A stretch of 36,996 nucleotides of DNA, taken from an uncultured Lachnospiraceae bacterium. Its GTDB lineage: Bacteria > Bacillota > Clostridia > Lachnospirales > Lachnospiraceae. The stretch is from the NCBI GenBank assembly GCA_948470335.1, contig CAOKOL010000037.1:1-36996 (forward strand). The letters run 5' to 3'. The position numbers and the translations under genes are program-made. This document shows positions 31,831-36,996 of the stretch, one piece after another (position 1 is the first letter of the stretch; the number at the start of each line of letters is the position of its first letter). Below the pieces are notes generated by a model, which was not told the origin of the DNA, did not search any database, and saw only the letters and a list, made by a program, of their open reading frames with translations.

Positions 31831-32748
31831 TCATGTATGGCGGGATGACAGCTGGGCCTGAGCCAACGCCTGATACCCTGCCGCGTTGGCATTAACCTCA
31901 TCCAGGAAAATGCCCTGGGCAACCAGAGGCGACCCTTCCAGGTATCTGCGGTACAATAAACTGCCGCCTCCAATAAAAACCGCCGGGTTGGAACGCAGGT
32001 CCACCTGCAGCTCACGCAGCTTATCCAATATATCCTTTGCGTGCTGCGCAGCTGTTTCCCGTATTGTCTTTATCACCCCTTCCGGCAGGATGGTTTCCCT
32101 GCCTGTCAGGACAGCGCTGATATGCTCATCCTCGATCCGCATGTCATGGAGCGCGCCGACACGCCGGATAATATCGTTATCCATCGTAATCACGCCAGTT
32201 TCCAGGCTCCTGCAGAACTGCATATCCGGTTTCCCGCTCCTAAGCAGCAGCACGTCAGTGGTATACCCGCCGATATCCACCAGGAACACCCGCAGGTACT
32301 GGTTCAGCCGGCTCTTATACGGGGCAATAGCCGCGAATGCCTGTGGATAAACCAGGACGTTCCTGACCGTGATGGTAAACGGCCTGTCGTTGTACGTAAA
32401 CCGCACCGGCTCCCTCCGCTTGAAATACTGCGCGAACGTGTTCTTTAAAAGGCCGTAATGCTCCGGCGGGAGCCCGACCGCAAGGTCAACCGGCTCGACC
32501 ACAGGCCCGCCCGAAAGGCTCCACATCTCCTTTGCGATAGCAAACAGGGTCAGGATAAAGAAACGCTCATCCTTTGTTTTATCTTTCATATAGGAAATCC
32601 GCTGGCCTGAAAGCGCCCAGAACCTCCCGTCATATTCCAGCACTTCATCTGTCATGGGCGGCCTGGTGGAATGCTCCGCCAAACCTGAGACAAATGTATG
32701 GTTTACTGTCTTAATGGCATAATTGCCGTGGTCAACCGCAATAAGCAT
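31831..32748 (-). CDS. parM: ParM-like actin-family ATPase
   Basis: This 305-aa protein has the actin-fold motifs: phosphate 1 LIAVDHGNYAIKT, phosphate 2 VFLVDIGGYTTDVLLL and adenosine motif FIGGGSLLYRRYL. LSGQRISYMKDKTKDERFFI and LAVGLPPEHYGLLK match the ActinA-type ParM/Alp group found on low-GC plasmids and integrative elements. Filaments of ParM push sister plasmids apart with a ParR-bound centromere. Two TATTCTTTGA copies (32765-32774, 32838-32847) upstream could be part of a centromere, but two copies are too few to be sure. GGAG lies ten bases before the ATG. Confidence 0.88.
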   Translation of the reverse strand: MLIAVDHGNYAIKTVNHTFVSGLAEHSTRPPMTDEVLEYDGRFWALSGQRISYMKDKTKDERFFILTLFAIAKEMWSLSGGPVVEPVDLAVGLPPEHYGLLKNTFAQYFKRREPVRFTYNDRPFTITVRNVLVYPQAFAAIAPYKSRLNQYLRVFLVDIGGYTTDVLLLRSGKPDMQFCRSLETGVITMDNDIIRRVGALHDMRIEDEHISAVLTGRETILPEGVIKTIRETAAQHAKDILDKLRELQVDLRSNPAVFIGGGSLLYRRYLEGSPLVAQGIFLDEVNANAAGYQALAQAQLSSRHT

Positions 32749-32912
32749 AAACTAATTTCTCCTTTATTCTTTGATATCCCATTACACGATAGAATCTCCA
32801 AATCCGCAACATCAATACGCATTGAATCATTTATACGTATTCTTTGACGGAGCCCGACGCCTCATCAAAAACATAATGATAAATGACCCCCTGTATATAT
32901 CCCGCCGGTTTA

Positions 32913-33992
32913 TCATACCGGCATGCCCCTGTCACGGCAGTGCAGGACATAATCATCCAGCCCTTTATACCCAGGATCCCACAGGTATGTCCCAAACCGG
33001 CATCCCATAGCCGAAAGCAGACATGTCAGCTCACGGTAACCGTTCTTCACATGCGGGTTCTTCAGGAAATCCATGTCAAAAGCCGTCATGATATGTTCCA
33101 CCCCGTTTTCTTTTAAATAACGGAGTGTCTTCTCCAGCTGTGCCAGCGCATTCACGCCGGGAACGGCCAGGACGGCCCGACCCGTCAAATACGCGATGAC
33201 ATCCGCCTTCATGGGGCCTTCGGTCAGGATCATCTCTTTTTGCGGCTTACCGGCCAGATGTGTCCAGCCCTCCGCCCTGTGCCCGTCTTTTTTTCCGGCG
33301 CTTGATACCCACCGGAATTTGCGTCTGGCAGCATTGTCCCGGCGTATTTGAAGGCCCTGTATCCTTCCTTCCGGATCCCGCACAGGGATCAGAATCCCCC
33401 TGTATTCGTGATTCAGGCTCCATGAACCGTCCTCAGCCCTGTAAAAACCGGGGACGCCGGACAAAGAAAGCCCGTCTGACGCCAGCTGCCCGGCAAAAGC
33501 CTTCAGCCCCACGACAGGCGTGCTCCTATACCCAAGTCGGCCAATTTCTTCCGGGGAAAGCCCCCGTGCCAGCAGATTTTCCATGTGGTCGGACGCAAGG
33601 GAAAGCTTCTCCAGCAGGGCGGAATACGCCTCATGCCTGGTATCGATGCCTGCCAGCGGGCATTCTTCCGCTTGTATGTGAACGGGCGGTTTAGGGTTCT
33701 CCTCTTTCTTCCCCGCCTTATAACCGCTGTCCCGCATCCCTAACCGCTCCAGCAGTTCTTTACGCACATGGGAACGGTCTGTCCCGGTATAAGAGGCATA
33801 CAGGTCAAACACACCGCCATGGAAACCACAGCGTGGGCAGCGGAACACGTCTTTTACCAGGTTAATGTTCAGATGCTTTTTCCGGGGCCCGTCATCACAT
33901 TTGGGGCAGGGTATATAATAAGAGCTCCGCCCGCCCGGCGGGTATGGGATTCCGATCAGCGGTATGATGTCAGCCATATGGACCAGTTCCAT
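32913..33992 (-). CDS. CHC2-zinc-finger/Toprim DNA primase
   Basis: This 359-aa protein has an N-terminal zinc finger YIPCPKCDDGPRKKHLNIN and FRCPRCGFHGGVFDLYASY (Cys29, 32, 52 and 55), matching CHC2-type primases. About 120 linker residues follow, and then a Toprim domain with MILTEGPMKADVIAYLTG (the catalytic Glu) and HIMTAFDMDFLKNPHV (DxD). The size is that of plasmid and phage-type primases without a helicase domain. It starts behind GGAGGACGGC. A GCCGGT/ACCGGC hairpin covers its stop codon. It supports replication of the element after excision or as a plasmid. Confidence 0.85.
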   Translation of the reverse strand: MELVHMADIIPLIGIPYPPGGRSSYYIPCPKCDDGPRKKHLNINLVKDVFRCPRCGFHGGVFDLYASYTGTDRSHVRKELLERLGMRDSGYKAGKKEENPKPPVHIQAEECPLAGIDTRHEAYSALLEKLSLASDHMENLLARGLSPEEIGRLGYRSTPVVGLKAFAGQLASDGLSLSGVPGFYRAEDGSWSLNHEYRGILIPVRDPEGRIQGLQIRRDNAARRKFRWVSSAGKKDGHRAEGWTHLAGKPQKEMILTEGPMKADVIAYLTGRAVLAVPGVNALAQLEKTLRYLKENGVEHIMTAFDMDFLKNPHVKNGYRELTCLLSAMGCRFGTYLWDPGYKGLDDYVLHCRDRGMPV

Positions 33993-34047
33993 GCCGTCCT
34001 CCTTTCCGGGAAAGCTTTCCGCCTTCCCTCATCTGTTAAGGATGTGG

Positions 34048-34491
34048 TCAAATTGCCGTAAAACAGTCCCTGTACTGGATCCACACCGGCAGCACCGTGT
34101 TAAACATGCCCAAGAGCTCTTTCTTATACTGCTCCTCGGTCTCTGCCTTAAAATTCGAAAACCGTTTTCGGCGTTCCTGGATAACCTGCCGCAGGTTTTC
34201 CAGCGCTGTCGCCCGCTGCGCCTTTTTCTTTTCATCGTCCGGCTCACCGATGCACCGCTCTTTCAATAAGCACATCAGGTAAGCATCCGCAAGCTTATAG
34301 TGGTAGCCCATCACCCGGACATCTGTCGTAACAGGCGCCGATTTACACAGGCACATGCAGGTCTCCAGAATATTTGTCCGGTACATCAGTTCCTGTAACT
34401 GCATAAGATCCTCCGGGGTCATCACCCCGGCCATTGCCTCTTCCATCATATCGTCCCGTATTTTACGGTATGCGTCAACGATTGTCGCCAT
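34048..34491 (-). CDS. Unknown helical 147-aa protein
   Basis: The frame starts 13 bases after AGGGGA with MATIVDAYRKIRDDMMEEAM and is helical throughout (MTPEDLMQLQELMYRTNILE, then KAQRATALENLRQVIQERRK). Four cysteines occur at CMCLC and elsewhere but without a metal-binding spacing I recognise. It stands between primase and methyltransferase genes and is probably part of the replication block. No family recognised. Confidence 0.65.
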   Translation of the reverse strand: MATIVDAYRKIRDDMMEEAMAGVMTPEDLMQLQELMYRTNILETCMCLCKSAPVTTDVRVMGYHYKLADAYLMCLLKERCIGEPDDEKKKAQRATALENLRQVIQERRKRFSNFKAETEEQYKKELLGMFNTVLPVWIQYRDCFTAI

Positions 34492-34614
34492 AATTTTTTA
34501 TTTCCCCTTTCCTGTTTTTGCTGCTGTTTAAAAAACCGCCGTAATAAAAATATCTGTTGCTAATGCTGATTCGCGGTATTTCCTATATACGCTCACACTG
34601 CGTTAACAACATTA

Positions 34615-35613
34615 TCAATAGCCCGCCGCGGATTTTTTCAACGTCCACATTCCCTGCTCCACACGCACAAACTGAGACGGATGATACTGCAGCGTCTGGC
34701 GGATTTTTTCCTTCCACCACCTACTGTTTTGCGCCCTTTTATAAGGCCTGATCTGCTCATACAAATATGTAAGCGGCACTGCTTTTTGACATGATTCCAG
34801 AACGGCCGCCACGATATCTTTCCAGGACGCATCTTCCATATCACGGATATCCATCCCGCCTCTTTGGGACAATATTACAGGAACCACAAGTGGTTCATCC
34901 TTGCGTACAATCAGGACATACTCATGCAGAATCGGAATAAACCTCCCACTATACGCGGTCCGGTCTGAAACACAGTTATGCTGCGTTTTAATCAGGATAT
35001 TCTCCATAGTTCCCGGTTTTGTGATCTCCGACAGCATGCTGTACAGCCTTCCCTTTTTCTTGATATCACCCATTAAGACAGCTATCCTCCCGCCTTTTTC
35101 TAACGCGGAAAACTGCTTTAACATGGCATGGTTCATTGCTTTCACAAACCCATCCCAGTCCGGAATACGGGACAAATCTGACACTCTGGGGTCATAACCG
35201 TACTTTTCCTGTACATCCGAGGCTTTATACATTACATCGGAATAAACCACCATATCCCAATAAGGGGGATGCCAAAAGATCATTTCCAGACGCTCCGGTA
35301 TCTCGTTATGCAACAGGTCAAACCCGCTGTGCAGGTCATAAATATGGCTGCCAATGCCACAACACTCAGCAGCGGCTTTTGTGGTCCCGCTCCCGCACAT
35401 ATAGTCACAAATCTCTTTCGGGCGGAAAAACCTGATCAGGGCCTCTACCAACCTGGGCGAACAGTTGCCTCTATAATGGTTGTTTCCCCCTTCTCCCCGT
35501 TCCGGATAGGAAACAACGCTGGTAAGCCGCCTCTGCGTGGAAACCATTTGTCTCCCGGTTTCTGCCTGCGCCCTATCGATCCTTTTTCGATGACCATACA
35601 ACTCTTCCATCAC
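34615..35613 (-). CDS. DNA N4/N6-type methyltransferase with C-terminal HARE-like winged helix
   Basis: This 332-aa protein has motif I ICDYMCGSGTTKAAAE (residues 68-82) and motif IV IFWHPPYWDM (residues 112-121). Order is SAM-binding motif then catalytic motif. The HPPY is unusual, since N6-adenine and N4-cytosine enzymes have DPPY, NPPY or SPPY. The final 75 residues (SWKDIVAAVLESCQKAVPLT, then YEQIRPYKRAQNSRWWKEKI) form a HARE-type winged helix often joined to DNA-modifying enzymes. No restriction partner is seen, so it is an orphan enzyme. Start is GTG 35611-35613 with GAGGTG eight bases before; ATG 35610 is an alternative. It overlaps the previous gene by 41 bases. Confidence 0.78.
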   Translation of the reverse strand: MMEELYGHRKRIDRAQAETGRQMVSTQRRLTSVVSYPERGEGGNNHYRGNCSPRLVEALIRFFRPKEICDYMCGSGTTKAAAECCGIGSHIYDLHSGFDLLHNEIPERLEMIFWHPPYWDMVVYSDVMYKASDVQEKYGYDPRVSDLSRIPDWDGFVKAMNHAMLKQFSALEKGGRIAVLMGDIKKKGRLYSMLSEITKPGTMENILIKTQHNCVSDRTAYSGRFIPILHEYVLIVRKDEPLVVPVILSQRGGMDIRDMEDASWKDIVAAVLESCQKAVPLTYLYEQIRPYKRAQNSRWWKEKIRQTLQYHPSQFVRVEQGMWTLKKSAAGY

Positions 35614-36019
35614 TATTCAACACCTCATATTTGTCTCTCTCATCATTTTCTTTCCGGTCCACCCTTCTCATTCTCCGCGCGGCCGCGACAGCTTTCTCTT
35701 TTGTACCATATCCATAGCCAATCCAGCTTGCAAACTGACACCTGAAACTATAGACCGTTTCAACATCATCATATAATGTACGGATATAAAATCCGCGTCC
35801 TGACCCAACCGCCGAATATGCTTTTGGCATCCAAATCGGATAATGCGCTGCCACCGTTTGGGCAGGCAGGCCGTTGCGTTCAGCGTCGGTCCAGCAGCCT
35901 CTTTCCGCATCATATTTGCAGGGTACCGGATATGTACGCTCCGAATCCCCGTTTTTTACGGTTAACCAGTAAAAAATATCCTGATCCTCCGGCGTACTCC
36001 CATCAATCCATCGGCTCAT
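35573..36019 (-). CDS. Unknown 148-aa protein of the replication block
   Basis: ATG at 36017-36019 (MSRWIDGSTPEDQDIFYWLT) is six bases after AAGGAGA. The earlier in-frame ATG at 36082 lacks a ribosome site and would overlap the gene before it. The protein is rich in aromatic residues (FYIRTLYDDVETVYSFRCQF, then ASWIGYGYGTKEKAVAAARR) and ends in a charged tail. No family recognised. Its end overlaps the start of the methyltransferase gene. Confidence 0.65.
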   Translation of the reverse strand: MSRWIDGSTPEDQDIFYWLTVKNGDSERTYPVPCKYDAERGCWTDAERNGLPAQTVAAHYPIWMPKAYSAVGSGRGFYIRTLYDDVETVYSFRCQFASWIGYGYGTKEKAVAAARRMRRVDRKENDERDKYEVLNSDGRVVWSSKKDR

Positions 36020-36047
36020 TCCCGCTCTCCTTGTTTTGGCAAGCCCG

Positions 36048-36308
36048 TCACAGCCATACCCCTGCCAGACTGTCCACGTCATCGCTACCCGGCGGAAAAA
36101 ATGTCATGTCTGTGTTCAGCTCAATGTCCTCGCATATCTCATCCACGCTGTCCATGACCATGACCGTATCTGTCGGTTCCCCCATGTCATATATCCTGGC
36201 CACGCATTTTTCAGGATACCCGTCGGGGTGATCATACACCGCGATCAATGGCACACTCAGTTCCTTCATGTCAGCTTCAACCATGCTGTTTATTATGTTT
36301 TCATTCAT
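36048..36308 (-). CDS. Unknown 86-aa acidic protein
   Basis: Start ATG follows GGGAAGGAAA. The acidic sequence (ADMKELSVPLIAVYDHPDGY then MDSVDEICEDIELNTDMTFF) looks like a small single-domain protein without cysteines near the N-terminus. No family recognised. It is close in style to the protein at 23913-24158. Confidence 0.6.
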   Translation of the reverse strand: MNENIINSMVEADMKELSVPLIAVYDHPDGYPEKCVARIYDMGEPTDTVMVMDSVDEICEDIELNTDMTFFPPGSDDVDSLAGVWL

Positions 36309-36410
36309 TTTCCTTCCCGCCTTTCTACAAGAATAAAAATCAGCACACCTATCCGATAAAACACATCATCACGGAACATACCTTTACGGACACAGCCCGC
36401 AGCCCCGACA

Positions 36411-36434
36411 GAGGCTCTGAATAAAAGGAGCCTC
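36411..36434. repeat. Intergenic hairpin GAGGCTC/GAGCCTC
   Basis: A perfect 7-bp stem with a ten-base loop lies in the short intergenic region. No T tract follows on either strand. Confidence 0.4.
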
Positions 36435-36452
36435 TTGCGTATACCTTTGGGT

Positions 36453-36474
36453 ATTGCGGGGCATGCTCCGCAAT
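36453..36474. repeat. Hairpin ATTGCGG/CCGCAAT just after the 36476 gene
   Basis: A 7-bp inverted repeat (ATTGCGG, CCGCAAT) with an 8-base loop sits immediately downstream of the stop of the gene at 36476-36973. No T tract follows, so it is more likely an mRNA-stabilising stem than a terminator. Confidence 0.4.
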
Positions 36475-36475
36475 G

Positions 36476-36973
36476 CTATATATGGCAGTCCATCACGACA
36501 AGCACGTCCTCGTCCTCCATGGAATCCAGAAAATCGGCGACCTCTTTTCTCCACGCCTCAGCCACATTTTCCGCTCCGGACCGCTTCCAGTGCCCTTCAT
36601 CTATTGACTGCCATCCCTTATCACTGCAAAGGGAGTTGGCGTTAATCGGATACGCATTGGCCCCAAAGCCTTTCCGGGCCGCATATTCCTCAAATGTCTC
36701 GCCTTTATGGTAAAGATATTTACCGCCAAGGCATATCCCGTCTTCCACACGTTCCGCAAAAGTATCGCTGCCATTTTTCCCCGTCAGGAAGAAACGCCTA
36801 TGTTCCACGTAAGACCGCGCCAGATCCCTGCAGCGCCAGTCACGCATGGCCTGCCACTCAATATCCATTTTCCTGGCCGCGCTTGTGCAGATATAGCCTT
36901 GGGGGACTTCCGGGTCATATCCGTCATACTTGTAGCTTTTACTGTAAGCGATGAATAACCAGCCGTCATCCAT
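36476..36973 (-). CDS. Unknown 165-aa protein at the window edge
   Basis: The frame from ATG 36971-36973 (MDDGWLFIAYSKSYKYDGYD, then PQGYICTSAARKMDIEWQAM) has two stop codons directly upstream in frame, so it starts here. I see no ribosome binding site in the 23 bases left. The end (EDEDVLVVMDCHI) is acidic. Tryptophan and tyrosine are frequent, as in other unknown backbone genes here. No family recognised. Confidence 0.6.
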   Translation of the reverse strand: MDDGWLFIAYSKSYKYDGYDPEVPQGYICTSAARKMDIEWQAMRDWRCRDLARSYVEHRRFFLTGKNGSDTFAERVEDGICLGGKYLYHKGETFEEYAARKGFGANAYPINANSLCSDKGWQSIDEGHWKRSGAENVAEAWRKEVADFLDSMEDEDVLVVMDCHI

Positions 36974-36996
36974 CGCAATAAAAATTCATAATCAAA

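Noticed and set aside
1..36996. CRISPR array or phage structural genes
   Set aside because: No regularly spaced repeat with unique spacers and no capsid, portal, terminase or tail gene is visible on either strand.

Overview
The window looks like part of a large mobile or extrachromosomal element from a gut-type Clostridia, probably Lachnospiraceae. The organism call rests on general features: Shine-Dalgarno leaders, Rpn-family transposase/nuclease genes typical of that family, a Tn916-type regulatory trio, an adenosylcobalamin riboswitch and an IS110-family element. Nearly every real gene is on the minus strand, so transcription runs from high to low coordinates. The transposase at 6487-7722 is the only intact plus-strand gene. 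No integrase, relaxase, conjugation ATPase, tRNA, rRNA or CRISPR array is visible.

Layout. (1) 1-820: a ruined serine-recombinase module. A resolvase-like pseudogene carries a 158-bp palindrome-ended insertion and is followed by a second decayed reading frame and a terminator. (2) 1.3-5.1 kb: an AT-rich four-gene operon: TtcA-like PP-loop ATPase, nucleoside-deoxyribosyltransferase-like protein, trypsin-like protease with a long helical C-terminal region, and an unknown protein. It lies between two diverged direct repeats (1032-1123 and 6000-6092). I infer a nucleotide-linked conflict or defence cassette; this is the best candidate for an undescribed system. (3) 5.1-8.3 kb: gene remnants and the IS110-family element. 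(4) 8.3-15.8 kb: element backbone with a small HTH protein, sigma-like factor and XRE regulator (compare Tn916 orf8, orf7 and orf9), an annealase-like protein, a RecD2-like helicase broken by a deletion at Walker B, a YqaJ exonuclease and a DUF932-like protein, behind a promoter and a leader with two terminators.

(5) 15.9-23.9 kb: apparent cargo. An Rpn tail fragment is followed by a five-gene Nik/Dpp-type ABC importer operon whose last gene fuses a LysR regulator to a methyltransferase. A cobalamin riboswitch and terminator precede the operon, which points to cobalt or a corrinoid-related ligand. (6) 23.9-29.8 kb: a CobT-like VWA protein, a CobS/MoxR-like AAA+ ATPase and a cysteine-cluster protein, behind a second promoter and multi-terminator leader built like the first. 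(7) 29.9-31.2 kb: an Rpn nuclease gene whose C-terminal module is repeated twice as stand-alone small ORFs. (8) 31.3-37 kb: ParR-like and ParM-like partition genes, a CHC2/Toprim primase, an adenine/cytosine-type DNA methyltransferase with a C-terminal winged helix, and several unknown genes.

The partition, primase, annealase, exonuclease and methyltransferase genes suggest a self-replicating or at least transiently extrachromosomal element. The two attenuated leaders appear to gate its functional modules. The recombination end is heavily eroded, so this copy may no longer move by itself.
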